From positions 62,001-126,000 of the forward strand of contig JAEUHZ010000032.1 of the NCBI GenBank assembly GCA_016795205.1: DNA of 64,000 nt, given 5' to 3'. A model generated the notes under the pieces. That model had not been told where the DNA came from and ran no database searches. It saw only the letters and a list, made by a program, of their open reading frames with translations. Positions 46,292 to 55,323 of this stretch are shown in pieces. This DNA is from Planctomycetota bacterium (GTDB taxonomy: Bacteria > Planctomycetota > UBA1135 > GCA-002686595). Position 1 is the stretch's first letter, and each line of letters starts with the position of its first letter. A program made the translations under genes and the position numbers.

Positions 46292-47233
46292 TCAGTGCCC
46301 GGCCGCCGCGAAGTCCTTCTGGTAGAGGACCGCCGCGACGTTGCCGGCCTCGATCACGACCTCGCAAGGCGTCGTGAACGCACATTCCAGGTGCTCGGGG
46401 AACGCGAAGTGCGTCACGTGTCCGCCCTCGGGCAGGGCGTCGACCATCCGCTCGCTCTTCAGGTCGTCCCGCGCCTGGACCAACAGGATCTGCCGCCCGC
46501 CAGCATCCTCGGCCGCCATCTTCCGTAGGTGCGCGGCGCAGTCCGGGCAGCTCTGCCTCCAGAACACGATGCTGCCCTCGACCGGCAGGGTCTCCGCGCC
46601 GATCCACTGCGTGAGCTCGGGGACGTCGACGATCGGGCGACCTTTCCACGAGTCCGGATCCAGGAACGCGTAGCGGATCGCCTTGGAGCCGGCCCGGACC
46701 TGGCCGGTCTCGGCGTCGACGACGATCGGACCTGCCGTCGAACTCGAAGATCGAATCAAGGCCCAGGGGGCCGCCCAGGACAGCGCCAGTCCCGCGACGA
46801 GCAGCGCGGCGGGCAGCCGAGGACTCGCGACACTCTGCCAGGGGCGTGTGGCCAGAACCGCCACGAGCAGCGCCGCGTCGATCGAGAGCATGAGCAGCGG
46901 CGGCATCGTGATCGCGCCGCCGCCGCAGCCGCACGACTTCGCGCCGGCGGCGACCAGGGGCACGAGGACCGCCACGAACACGGCGTACAGCGCCGCCAGC
47001 GGCGGCCAGCCCCAGCGCGGCCGCACGAGCGCCAGGCAGAAGATCGAAAGCTCGATCGCGATCGCGAGGCGGAAGGTCAGCTCCGGCCCGAACGGCGACG
47101 TGTCGCGGACGGAGGCCGGCAGGCTCTGCGGGTTCCCGACGAAGAGCTTGAGCCCGGCCCAGGCGACCAGCCAAGCGGCGGCCACGTAGATGGCGAGGAG
47201 GGCGAGCTTGGAACCGGGGCGCTTCGGGCTCAT
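46292..47233 (-). CDS. MauE-like membrane protein fused to a thioredoxin-like domain
   Basis: 313 aa. Residues 1-160 carry about four transmembrane helices in the MauE/DoxX-like arrangement (AAWLVAWAGLKLF; TFRLAIAIELSIFCLALVRPRWGW; an intervening KSCGCGGGA loop; LLLVAGLALSWAAPWALI). Residues 160-313 are periplasmic, with IVFWRQSCPDCAAHLRKM, a thioredoxin-like strand followed by a CPDC active site. This suggests a thiol-disulfide or cofactor-maturation role in the envelope. ATG 47233 begins directly before the first helix; the upstream extension of the frame to 47740 runs through the neighbouring gene and is rejected. Confidence 0.8.
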   Translation of the reverse strand: MSPKRPGSKLALLAIYVAAAWLVAWAGLKLFVGNPQSLPASVRDTSPFGPELTFRLAIAIELSIFCLALVRPRWGWPPLAALYAVFVAVLVPLVAAGAKSCGCGGGAITMPPLLMLSIDAALLVAVLATRPWQSVASPRLPAALLVAGLALSWAAPWALIRSSSSTAGPIVVDAETGQVRAGSKAIRYAFLDPDSWKGRPIVDVPELTQWIGAETLPVEGSIVFWRQSCPDCAAHLRKMAAEDAGGRQILLVQARDDLKSERMVDALPEGGHVTHFAFPEHLECAFTTPCEVVIEAGNVAAVLYQKDFAAAGH

Positions 47234-47316
47234 GGGCGGGGCTCTGTGGGCGCGCGAGGATACGCCCGCCGCGGCCCGATACGAGGTCCTGTGCGCCCTG
47301 TGAGCCCGAGCCGCCG

Positions 47317-48090
47317 TCAGAACCAGGAGACGCGGGTCCCGTCGGCGAGCCGCGCCGACGGCTGAGGCCAGCTGGCCTGGATCCCGAACCAGGAGAAGCT
47401 CTGGGGCTTGAGGCGCGACAGTGCGCCCAGCTCGAGGGATCCCGGCTCGGCCCCGCGCCGTGGGCCCAAGGCTTCGAGGAGCGTGCGCGCCGCCTCGCCG
47501 CGCGCACGCAGGCGCACGTGGATCGGGTCGATCCCGTACCACTCCGCGCGCGGCGCCACGTGCGTGGAGTGGTACGCCTGTGCGATCGCACGCAGACGTG
47601 CATCGAGCTCCTCGGCGTCGGCCTTGACCCGCGCCCGATCGATGCGGCGCGTCGGGAACAGCAGCGCGCGCGCTGCCTGGAAGCGCAGCGGTCCCAGGCT
47701 CGCCAGGCTCGCGAGCGGCGGACCGGCGATGACGACACACCGCGATCCTCGCACCAGCCGCGCGACGAGGCGCTCGATCGACGCCGCGACGACCTCCGGG
47801 CGCGCGCCGTAGGCCAGGTCGTTCCCAGGGTCCGCCACGAGCGCGCAGGCCGGTGCGTCTTGGGACTGCTCGAACGACCAGAAGGCGTCGGGGGCGATGC
47901 GATCGAGCCCGCGGAAGAGCAGGCTGCTCGGACCCAGGTAGGAACGCCCGCTGCCGTGGGAGGCGACGACGTCCAGCGGCGCACCCAGCCGCCAGCGCGC
48001 CTCCCGCACGAGTTCGGGCAGCATGCGACGCACGTTGCTCGCGCCCAAGAGCAAGAGCCGCGCCCGCGGCGGGCGGTCAGCTGCGGCCAA
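47317..48090 (-). CDS. SGNH/GDSL-hydrolase-like protein
   Basis: 257 aa from TTG 48090 (a longer frame begins at 48159). The sequence RARLLLLGASNVRRMLPELV looks like block I of an SGNH hydrolase with GAS(N) in place of GDS(N). Later LVADPGNDLAYG is block-III-like (GxND), and YGIDPIHVRLRARGE is like block V (DxxH). The nucleophile position reads Ser in GASN, so activity is possible. It overlaps the upstream DUF6919-like gene by 14 bp. Start codon uncertain. Confidence 0.65.
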   Translation of the reverse strand: MAAADRPPRARLLLLGASNVRRMLPELVREARWRLGAPLDVVASHGSGRSYLGPSSLLFRGLDRIAPDAFWSFEQSQDAPACALVADPGNDLAYGARPEVVAASIERLVARLVRGSRCVVIAGPPLASLASLGPLRFQAARALLFPTRRIDRARVKADAEELDARLRAIAQAYHSTHVAPRAEWYGIDPIHVRLRARGEAARTLLEALGPRRGAEPGSLELGALSRLKPQSFSWFGIQASWPQPSARLADGTRVSWF

Positions 48091-48703
48091 GGCCCAAGAG
48101 CTCCGGGAAGAGCTGGCCGGCGCGGCCGAAGACCGGGTCGAAGGCCGCGACGAAGGCACACTCGGACAATGCTCGGAGCGCCTGCGGGGCGAGGTCCTCG
48201 GCGAACAGGGCCAGCTCCTCCGCGCGGGCGTCGCCGGGCAGGAAGGCGCGCGCCAGGCCGTCCTCCAGCGTCACGGGCTCGCCCGGGCTCCCCAGTGCCG
48301 CGTCGTGCGGCAGATCCGGAGCCCAGACGCGGACCTCGACGCCGCGCGCGCAGGCCAGACGCTGCGCGAGCGCGGTCCGCGCGAAGCCGGCGACGAACGC
48401 CCGCTGGCGCACCCGGCGTCGGTCGCGCCAGCCGTCGAAGGCCGGTTGCGAGGCGATGGTCAGCAACCCGAGCGCGTGCAGCTCGACGAGCTCGGCGCGG
48501 ATCGCGTCCGTCTCGGTGTCGGTGTCGGGCGCGCCCCAGCCTGGGAAATGCGCGCAGCGACCCGCGATGAACTCGGCGCCGAGCGCGAGCAGGTCGTCGA
48601 AGCTCCGTGCCGCGCGCCACGCTGCGCGGCCCCGCGCGCGCCGCGCGGCGAGCGGCGCGCGCGAGGTGCCCTGCAATTGCTCGCGCCGAGCGCCGGAACC
48701 CAT
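48077..48703 (-). CDS. DUF6919-like protein
   Basis: 208 aa. RAARSFDDLLALGAEFIAGRC, HFPGWGAPDTDTETDAIRAELVELHALGLLTIASQPAFDG fits my memory of the DUF6919 pattern (a small helical domain with a G-x-x-D-x-E-T core known mainly from actinobacteria). The rest (QRAFVAGFARTALAQRLA, FVAAFDPVFGRAGQLFPEL) is unassigned. ATG 48703 lies 6 nt behind a TACGAT box (minus strand, 48710-48715). Function unknown. Confidence 0.65.
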   Translation of the reverse strand: MGSGARREQLQGTSRAPLAARRARGRAAWRAARSFDDLLALGAEFIAGRCAHFPGWGAPDTDTETDAIRAELVELHALGLLTIASQPAFDGWRDRRRVRQRAFVAGFARTALAQRLACARGVEVRVWAPDLPHDAALGSPGEPVTLEDGLARAFLPGDARAEELALFAEDLAPQALRALSECAFVAAFDPVFGRAGQLFPELLGLGRS

Positions 48704-48709
48704 GCCGCG

Positions 48710-48715
48710 ATCGTA
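48710..48715 (-). promoter_or_regulatory. TACGAT -10-like box of the DUF6919-like gene
   Basis: On the minus strand TACGAT ends 6 nt before the ATG at 48703. Leaderless layout; no clear -35. Confidence 0.45.
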
Positions 48716-48723
48716 CCCTCTGC

Positions 48724-48753
48724 TTGCGGCGCGGGCAGCCGACCCCGTACCGT
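48724..48753 (+). promoter_or_regulatory. Predicted promoter of the EamA transporter gene
   Basis: TTGCGG (48724-48729), 18-nt spacer, TACCGT (48748-48753), ending 10 nt before the GTG at 48764. Leaderless layout with a recognisable -35. Confidence 0.5.
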
Positions 48754-48763
48754 CCCCGACCAC

Positions 48764-49645
48764 GTGCAGGACGTCTCGAAGGCCCGACTCGCGCTGGTCG
48801 CCGCTGCGGTGCTCTTCTCGAGCGGGGGCGCGCTGATCAAGGGCACCGAGCTCGGCGCCTGGCAGGTCGCCTGCTATCGCTCGCTCGTGGCGGCGGTCGC
48901 GTTCCTGCTGCTCGTCCCTGCCGCGCGGCGCATCCCGAGCCGCGGCGAGTGGCTCGTCGGCGTGGCCTACGCGACCACGCTGGTGCTCTTCGTGCTGGCG
49001 AACAAGCAGACGACCGCCGCCAGCACGATCTACCTGCAGTCCACGGCGCCGCTCCACATCCTGCTCTTCGCGCCGTTGGTCCTGGGCGAGCGTGCGACGC
49101 GTCGCGATCTGCCGTTCCTCGTGGTGATGGGGATCGCCTTCGCGCTGCTCGTCCTGGGCACGCCGCCCGCGCAGCGCACCGCACCCGACCCGGCCTTGGG
49201 GAACGCGTTGGCGATCGGCTCGGGCTTCGCGTGGGCGTTCACGGTGATGGGCCTGCGGCGTCTCGAGCGCGCGGGGGGGGGGCGCCCCGGCGGTGGCGCC
49301 GGTGCCGTGGTCGCCGGCAACCTGATCGCGGCCGCGGCGACGGCGCCGCTGGCGTTGCCGGTCGTGGGGAGCTTGCACCCCGACTGGACCACGATCGCGT
49401 TCCTGGGCGTGGTCCAGATCGCCCTGGCCTATCGCGGCGTCACCTACGGCTTGGCGCGCGTGCCGGCGCTCGAAGCGTCCTTGATCCTGCTCGTCGAGCC
49501 CGTGCTCGCGCCGCTGTGGGCCTGGCTCGCGCACGGCGAGACGCCCGGGGTGCTGGCCATCGCGGGCGGCGCGCTCGTGGCCGCGGCGACGACGTGGAAG
49601 GGCCTGATCGACGCGCGCCGTCCGGCGGGTACCGCCGCGGCCTGA
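48764..49645 (+). CDS. EamA/DMT-superfamily transporter
   Basis: 293 aa, ten hydrophobic helices in two EamA halves. First half: ALVAAAVLFSSGGALIKGTELGAWQVACYRSLVAA, and NKQTTAASTIYLQSTAPLHILLF. Second half: GNALAIGSGFAWAFTVMGLRRL, then ALAYRGVTYGLARVPALEASLILLVEPVLAPLWAWLAHGE. This is the typical drug/metabolite exporter signature; substrate unknown. A ten-G run (49273-49282) encodes GGG in the mid-protein loop. GTG 48764 is chosen because it sits just behind a promoter-like sequence and just before the first helix. Confidence 0.9.
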   Translation: MQDVSKARLALVAAAVLFSSGGALIKGTELGAWQVACYRSLVAAVAFLLLVPAARRIPSRGEWLVGVAYATTLVLFVLANKQTTAASTIYLQSTAPLHILLFAPLVLGERATRRDLPFLVVMGIAFALLVLGTPPAQRTAPDPALGNALAIGSGFAWAFTVMGLRRLERAGGGRPGGGAGAVVAGNLIAAAATAPLALPVVGSLHPDWTTIAFLGVVQIALAYRGVTYGLARVPALEASLILLVEPVLAPLWAWLAHGETPGVLAIAGGALVAAATTWKGLIDARRPAGTAAA

Positions 49646-49822
49646 ACGGTTGGCGGAGACCGCCGGGGTCGAGCGGCGCGGCGCGTGCGCGCCGGCGGGC
49701 GCTGCGCCCTGGTCGCGGCACGGATGCCCGCGCGGGGTTCGCGCGGCGAGTCCTGGGTGGAGCCCCGTCGCAGCGTGCGCGGATCCCCGGTGGTTGCGCT
49801 TCCGGGCTCCGGTGCGCCCGGC

Positions 49823-49828
49823 TACCCT
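49823..49828 (+). promoter_or_regulatory. TACCCT -10-like box of the DedA gene
   Basis: TACCCT ends 10 nt before the ATG at 49839, no Shine-Dalgarno between. Leaderless layout. Confidence 0.4.
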
Positions 49829-49838
49829 CCGCCCGCGC

Positions 49839-50498
49839 ATGGAAACGCTGAAGAAGCTCGTCGACATCGCCCTGCACCTCGACAAGTACCTGAACGGCTG
49901 GGCGGCGGACCTGGGCCCTTGGACTTACGTCCTGCTCTTCGCGATCGTGTTCTGCGAGACCGGGCTGGTCGTGACCCCGTTCCTGCCGGGCGACTCGCTG
50001 CTGTTCGCGGTTGGCGCGCTGTCGGCCACCGAAGGGTCGCCCATCCACCCGGTGCAGGTCGCCATCCTGCTGATCGTGGCCGCGATCCTGGGTGATGCCG
50101 TGAACTACGCGATCGGCAAGCGCGTCGGGCCGGCCGTGTTCACGCGCGACTCGCGCTTCTTCAAGAAGGAGCACCTGGAGCGCACGCGCGCCTTCTACGA
50201 GAAGCACGGCGGCAAGACGATCATCCTGGCGCGCTTCATCCCGATCGTGCGCACGTTCGCGCCCTTCGTGGCCGGCATCGGGCAGATGTCGTATCGCCGC
50301 TTCGCCGCCTACAACGTCGTCGGCGCGATCGTGTGGGTCGTCGTCTTCGTGTGGGCCGGCTGGCGCTTCGGCAAGACGCCTTTCGTGCAGAAGAACTTCC
50401 ACTACGTGATCCTGGCGATCATCGTCCTGTCGGTGCTGCCCGGCGTCTTCGAGTACTGGCGTGCACGCCGCGCGGCGCGCGCCGACCGACAAGCCTGA
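49839..50498 (+). CDS. DedA family membrane protein (VTT domain)
   Basis: 219 aa. Seen: YVLLFAIVFCETGLVVTPFLPGDSLLFAVG (the E-x-x-x-x-x-P-x-L-P-G-D motif), AAILGDAVNYAIGKRVG, FYEKHGGKTIILARFIPIVRTFAPFVAGIGQM (the R-F-x-P-x-x-R motif) and four to five helices. DedA proteins are implicated in undecaprenyl-phosphate or phospholipid flipping. The C-terminal basic tail is cytoplasmic. Confidence 0.95.
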   Translation: METLKKLVDIALHLDKYLNGWAADLGPWTYVLLFAIVFCETGLVVTPFLPGDSLLFAVGALSATEGSPIHPVQVAILLIVAAILGDAVNYAIGKRVGPAVFTRDSRFFKKEHLERTRAFYEKHGGKTIILARFIPIVRTFAPFVAGIGQMSYRRFAAYNVVGAIVWVVVFVWAGWRFGKTPFVQKNFHYVILAIIVLSVLPGVFEYWRARRAARADRQA

Positions 50499-50561
50499 CT
50501 GTCCGGCGCGACGGCCCGGCCTGGGTCCCGCCCGCCGGAAGCCGTCGCTCCGGCTACGAAC

Positions 50562-50594
50562 AGGCCCCGCCGGGGAACGATCCCGGCGGGGCCT
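50562..50594. terminator. 13-bp perfect hairpin between convergent dedA-like and hppA genes
   Basis: AGGCCCCGCCGGG (50562-50574) pairs exactly with 50582-50594, 7-nt loop. It lies 27 bp before the hppA stop. No T tract in either direction. Bidirectional terminator inferred. Confidence 0.6.
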
Positions 50595-50621
50595 CACTCT
50601 TGCGGCCGCTGCGGGCCGTGC

Positions 50622-52814
50622 TCAGAGCGCCGTCGCGATGACCAGCGCCACGATCGAGATCAGCTTGAGCAGGATGTTCAGCGAGGGCCCTGACGTGTCC
50701 TTGAGTGGATCGCCGACCGTGTCGCCCACGACGGCCGCCTTGTGCGGATCGGAGCCCTTGAAGTACTTCTTGCCGTTGATCTCGACTCCGGCCTCGAACA
50801 TCTTCTTGGCGTTGTCCCACGCGCCGCCGGCGTTGGACTGGAAGATCGCCATCAGCACGCCGGTCACGGTGACGCCGGCCAGCAGGCCGCCCAGTGCCTC
50901 CTTGCCGAACAGGGGCGTGAAGCCGATCACGACCGGCACCGTCACCGCCAGGAGGCCGGGGACCACCATCTCCTTGATGGCCGCCTTGGTCGAGATCTCC
51001 ACGCACTTGCCGTACTCGGCGCTGCCGTCGGCCTTGCGGAAGGTCTCCTGGTCGGCCTTGCTCCAGTCGTGCAACTCCTTGCCGTCGTTGCGACGCATGA
51101 CCTCGAGCGCGGCCTTGAGGGCCGGGATCTCGCTGAACTGCCGCCGGACTTCCTGGATCATGGCCATCGCGGCGCGGCCCACGGCGCCCATCGAGAGCGC
51201 CGAGAACACGAAGGTCAGCATGCCACCGATGAACAGGCCGGCGATCACGTTGGCCTTCGAGACGTCGATGCTCGGGATGCCCGCGGCGGTCATGTACGCG
51301 CCGAAGAGCGCCAGGGCGGTCAGGGCCGCCGACCCGATCGCGAAGCCCTTGCCGATCGCGGCCGTCGTGTTGCCGACGGCGTCGAGACGGTCGGTGCGCT
51401 GACGCACTTCCTTGGGCAGCTCCGACATCTCGGCGATGCCGCCGGCGTTGTCGGAGATCGGACCGTAGGCGTCGACGGCCAACTGGATGCCGGTGTTCGC
51501 CAGCATCCCGACCGCGGCGATCGCGATGCCGTACATGCCGGCGAAGTGGAACGCGCCGATGATCGCGAAGGCGATGATCAGCACCGGGATGCCCGTCGAC
51601 ATCATGCCCGTCTGCAGCCCGGCGATGATGTTCGTGGCCGAACCGGTCAGCGACTGGCGCGCGATCGAGAGCACCGGGCCCTTGCCGTACCCCGTGAAGT
51701 GCTCCGTGACGACGCCGATCAGCACGCCGGCGACGAGCCCGATGATCGTCGCGAAGAAGACCCCGGTCGCCGTGTAGGCGCCGTGGAACGTCGAGAGCGG
51801 GTCGCTGTAGCTCCAGGACTCGGGGAGCACGGCCCGGATGATGAACCAGAAGGCCACGATCATGATCGCAGCCGAGCCGAACTCGCCCAGGTTGAGGGCC
51901 TTCTGCGGGTCGCCACCCTCCTTCACGCGAACGAAGAACGTGCCGAGGATCGAGATCGCGATGCCGGCCGCCGCCAGGTAGAGCGGGAGCAGCACTCCGG
52001 CCAGGGGCGAGACCTCGCCGCCGAACTGCGGCGCGGTCATGAACACGGCGCCGAGCACCATGGCGGCGATGATCGAGCCCACGAACGACTCGAACAGGTC
52101 GGCGCCCATGCCGGCCACGTCGCCGACGTTGTCACCGACGTTGTCGGCGATGGTGGCCGGGTTCAGCGGGTGGTCCTCGGGGATGCCAGCCTCGACCTTG
52201 CCGACCAGGTCGGCGCCGACGTCGGCGGCCTTGGTGTAGATGCCACCGCCCACGCGCGCGAACAGCGCGATCGAGGAGGCGCCGAACGAGAAGCCGGTGA
52301 TCACGGTGATCACCCGGTTCACGTCCCCGATCGTCCCGGTGCCGAAGATCTTGCTGTAGACGATGAACAGGATGCTCAGGCCCAGCACGCCCAGCCCGAC
52401 GACGGCCATCCCCATGACCGACCCGCCGGTGAAGGCCACCTGCAGGGCAGCTCCCAGGCTGGTGCGCGCCGCGTTGGCGGTGCGCACGTTGGCCTTCGTC
52501 GCCACCTTCATCCCGATGAACCCGGCCAGGCCCGAGCACAGCGCGCCGGTCACGAACGAGGCCGCGATCAGCGGCGAGGAGTTCTCCGCCCGCGAGCCCT
52601 GGAACGCGAGGAGCACGGCGACCAAGACGACGAAGATCGCCAGGATGCGGTACTCGGCGCGCAGGAAGGCCATGGCGCCGTCCGCGATGTGGCGGGCGAT
52701 GCCGGCCATCTTCTCGTTGCCGGCATCCTGCTTCCCGACCCACGCCGACTTGACGTAGGTGTAGAGCAGCGCGAGCACGCCGGCCGCCGGGATGAGGTAG
52801 ATCACTTCGAACAT
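50622..52814 (-). CDS. hppA: Membrane-bound ion-translocating pyrophosphatase (K+-dependent type)
   Basis: 730 aa, about 16 transmembrane helices. Couples PPi hydrolysis to H+ or Na+ pumping. Seen: [22 protein letters not shown] (substrate motif), [26 protein letters not shown] (Mg-binding Asp cluster), [16 protein letters not shown], and [21 protein letters not shown]. The Ala and Gly in [10 protein letters not shown] are those of the K+-dependent subfamily (K+-independent enzymes have Lys there), which includes Na+-PPases. The start ATG 52814 opens directly into helix 1. The 3' end faces the DedA gene across a perfect hairpin. Confidence 0.97.
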   Translation of the reverse strand: MFEVIYLIPAAGVLALLYTYVKSAWVGKQDAGNEKMAGIARHIADGAMAFLRAEYRILAIFVVLVAVLLAFQGSRAENSSPLIAASFVTGALCSGLAGFIGMKVATKANVRTANAARTSLGAALQVAFTGGSVMGMAVVGLGVLGLSILFIVYSKIFGTGTIGDVNRVITVITGFSFGASSIALFARVGGGIYTKAADVGADLVGKVEAGIPEDHPLNPATIADNVGDNVGDVAGMGADLFESFVGSIIAAMVLGAVFMTAPQFGGEVSPLAGVLLPLYLAAAGIAISILGTFFVRVKEGGDPQKALNLGEFGSAAIMIVAFWFIIRAVLPESWSYSDPLSTFHGAYTATGVFFATIIGLVAGVLIGVVTEHFTGYGKGPVLSIARQSLTGSATNIIAGLQTGMMSTGIPVLIIAFAIIGAFHFAGMYGIAIAAVGMLANTGIQLAVDAYGPISDNAGGIAEMSELPKEVRQRTDRLDAVGNTTAAIGKGFAIGSAALTALALFGAYMTAAGIPSIDVSKANVIAGLFIGGMLTFVFSALSMGAVGRAAMAMIQEVRRQFSEIPALKAALEVMRRNDGKELHDWSKADQETFRKADGSAEYGKCVEISTKAAIKEMVVPGLLAVTVPVVIGFTPLFGKEALGGLLAGVTVTGVLMAIFQSNAGGAWDNAKKMFEAGVEINGKKYFKGSDPHKAAVVGDTVGDPLKDTSGPSLNILLKLISIVALVIATAL

Positions 52815-53676
52815 GGTGGGGCTTCTGGGTCCAGGTGGTGGGGTGGGATCTGTGGCTCGGAGGTCGTCGCCGCGCAGCGCTCGATCAGGGCCCGGCCCGC
52901 GCTCCCCGCGGGAGCGGGCCGGCCGCGAAGCAGGCGTCAGGGGCTGTGCGGGTCGGTGGGGGCATCGGACCCGGGCTGCGCGCGCCGCGCGCTGGCGGGC
53001 TCGTGCCGGGGCGAGGTCGCGTTTCCCGAGCGCCGCCGTGCGCCGCGCTGGCGCGCGGGACGTGGCGGTGACATGCGGGGCGGGGCGCTGCGTGCGAACC
53101 GCGAAGAGGGGGGCAGCATCGGGCCAGGCGCTCCCGGCCAGGGCGGAAGCGAGGGCGAAGGTTGTATGCGTCCTGGGTGGGCGGTGCAAGGTCGCCGCGG
53201 GGGCTGCCCGCGCCAGCGCTGGGTCGCGCTGGGGCGGGGGGGGCTCCCCGGCCGGGGCCCCGGCGGCGTGACGACGGCCGCCCGCGCGGGGCGCGGGCTA
53301 ACCGTGCGTCCAGGAGCAGGCGGATGCGGCTGCTCGCGGCACGGTAGGCCGGGGCCGCGGCCCGGGGCGGAGCGCGCTCCGATCCCCAGGGGCACCGCAG
53401 GACGGGCGGCGTCGAGGCGTGGCCGACCGCGCGGAAGGGCGACGAGGACCGCCCCTGGACTGTGCGTCCAAGGCCCGCAGGATCGCTCCCGCCGCGTGGC
53501 GTGGCCTGCCCGGCCCAGCGGTCCGCGAGCCCAGGACCAGGGCCCGCGTCTCATCGGCCCCGCAGCAGCGAGCGCGGCGTAGGCGTGGCGCGTGCCCACG
53601 CCTCAGCAGCCGGGCCTCAACGAGCGCTGCGGCGCGGTCCGTGCGCGCGTGGCCTGCGACCCCGGTCCGTGCGCGC
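52815..53676. other. 862-bp GC-rich non-coding region upstream of hppA
   Basis: The longest gap in the window. No ORF in it has coding character; the long frames are Pro/Arg/Ala-rich shadows on both strands. I looked for RNase P RNA (GAGGAAAGTCC), SRP RNA and tmRNA signatures and did not find them. One minus-strand TACCGT (53341-53346) could be a -10 box giving a leader of about 520 nt for hppA. Possible structured leader or unrecognised ncRNA. Confidence 0.4.
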
Positions 53677-55317
53677 TCAGCGCGGACGGCCGCCGCGCAG
53701 GACCTTGATCCGCAGCTTCGTGATGCGGAACTCGGCGCCCTCGGCGAGCACGGCTCCGAACGCGCCCACGCGCTGGCGCCGCCAGCTGATCGCCGGCTCC
53801 ACCCAGTCCTCGCGCTCCAGGTTCGGGCTGAACGAGAAGGTGCGCGTGCTGCCGATGTAGGTCGCGGTGATCGTGTAGCGCTGGCCGGCCTTCCATTCCT
53901 CGCTGTTGCCCGGGTCGACGATCATCTCGTCGGGGGCCGACTGCGTGACCTTGCCCAGGCGCCAGTAGAGCTTCGTCGTGCCGCGCACGGGGATGAACTC
54001 GACCTCCAGGACGAAGTCGCGCCAGTACTCGAGGTCGCCGACCGAGAACACGCCCTCGCGCTTCGACCCAGGATCGCTGCCGATCGCCTGGACCTGGCCA
54101 CCCTCGGCGCGGAAGCCCTTGAGGCCGTCGTTGGCCCACTTGATCTCCGGGTTGGCCAGGACGTCGACCCAGGGCGTCTTCTCGATCTGCTCCGGCGTGA
54201 AGGCCGCGACGGCGATCTTGTCGGACTCCTCGATGCACTGCTGGTAAAGCGGCTCGACCCAGCTGATCGCGTCCTGGTTGCGCTTCGAGTAGGCCTCGTC
54301 CATGAGCGCCCGCAGCTCGTCCTCGGCCTTGGCATAGGCCGCCAGGGCGGCGCGTGCCTCGCCCTTGGCCGCGACAGCCTTGGCTTCGTCGAAGAGGCGT
54401 CGGGCCACCGCGCGGTTCAGGTCGATCTTGGCGCGCGCGACGCGGGTCTCGAAGTCGGCGCCGATCGTCTGCGCGCGGCTCTCGTACTCGCCGATCCGGC
54501 GCTTCAGTTGTGCCAGCTCCTCGGGCTTCTTCGAGGAGGCGTCGCGCACGGCGGCCTCCAGGGCCGCCATGCCGCCGATGAGCTCGTTGCGCTCCGTCTC
54601 CGAGCGGATGTAGCTCGTCGCGGCCCCCACCTTGCCCGCGATCCGGGAGTCGATGTCGGCCACCCAGGTGGCCCGCCAGCCCGGGCCGCTGGTCCCGTTC
54701 GGCAGTTGGATCGTGGTCTTGGTCTCCTCGGCGCGCGCCAGGATCCGGTTCGCCGAGTCGATGCTGTTCACCGGCATCGACGTGATCTCGTCGCGCAGCC
54801 TGGTGATCGTGGTGATGTACAGCTCGCGCGCCTCGGCCTCGCGGGTCTTGCGCCCCTGAACGTAGAGCCAGAAGCCGCCGGCACCCAGGATCAATACGCC
54901 GGCGACGATCCAGCCGTAGATGATCCACTTGTCCTGCCGCTTGCGCAGCATCTCGATCTCGCGCTGGACGTCGGCGCTCACCGCCTTGGGATCGCGGCGC
55001 GGCGCGCGCACGGACTCGGCCGGCGCCTTGGCGGCGGGGGCCGCGGCGCGCGCGGCGGCCGCGGGTCGGGCCTCGGACGGAGCGGGGCGCGCCGGCGTGG
55101 GCCGCGGCGTTGGCGCGCTCGCGCGGGGGGCCGCGCTCGACGCGGGCGGACGGGGCGCGGGCTTCGCGGCCGGGACGGGCGGAGCGACCGGTGCACGCTC
55201 GCCGCCGTCGCTCTCCGCGCCACCCTGGCCGGCGGCTGCCGCGCGTCGCTGCGCCAGCAGGCGCTCCTTCATGGACATCGGGCGGTCGCCCGGCTGGTCG
55301 GTCTTCTCCGTGGCCAT
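53677..55317 (-). CDS. Single-pass membrane protein with C-terminal LamG/DUF1080-like domain
   Basis: 546 aa. Residues 1-115 form a Pro/Ala-rich cytoplasmic tail, then a transmembrane helix (IIYGWIVAGVLILGAGGFWLYVQ, about 130-152), a long helical region to about 370 (RLFDEAKAVAAKGEARAALAAYAKAEDEL, TPR or coiled-coil-like), and a beta-rich C-terminal domain (GVFSVGDLEYWRDFVLEVEFIPVRGTTKLYWRLG, YTITATYIGSTRTFSF) resembling the DUF1080/LamG jelly-roll of planctomycete glycoside-binding proteins. The gene follows the two-helix membrane protein by 6 bp. Function unknown; export of a sugar-binding domain on the outer face of the inner membrane is plausible. Confidence 0.8.
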   Translation of the reverse strand: MATEKTDQPGDRPMSMKERLLAQRRAAAAGQGGAESDGGERAPVAPPVPAAKPAPRPPASSAAPRASAPTPRPTPARPAPSEARPAAAARAAAPAAKAPAESVRAPRRDPKAVSADVQREIEMLRKRQDKWIIYGWIVAGVLILGAGGFWLYVQGRKTREAEARELYITTITRLRDEITSMPVNSIDSANRILARAEETKTTIQLPNGTSGPGWRATWVADIDSRIAGKVGAATSYIRSETERNELIGGMAALEAAVRDASSKKPEELAQLKRRIGEYESRAQTIGADFETRVARAKIDLNRAVARRLFDEAKAVAAKGEARAALAAYAKAEDELRALMDEAYSKRNQDAISWVEPLYQQCIEESDKIAVAAFTPEQIEKTPWVDVLANPEIKWANDGLKGFRAEGGQVQAIGSDPGSKREGVFSVGDLEYWRDFVLEVEFIPVRGTTKLYWRLGKVTQSAPDEMIVDPGNSEEWKAGQRYTITATYIGSTRTFSFSPNLEREDWVEPAISWRRQRVGAFGAVLAEGAEFRITKLRIKVLRGGRPR

Positions 55318-55323
55318 CGTCGT

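Noticed and set aside
53060-53240. Segment checked as SRP RNA or RNase P RNA (GGCCAGG...GGCGGAAGCGAGG)
   Set aside because: The conserved SRP tetraloop region and the RNase P GAGGAAAGTCC core are absent on both strands.
52937-53599. 220-codon minus-strand frame in the gap before hppA
   Set aside because: Pro/Arg/Ala-rich composition, no ribosome binding site, no domain pattern; plus-strand frames there are of the same quality.
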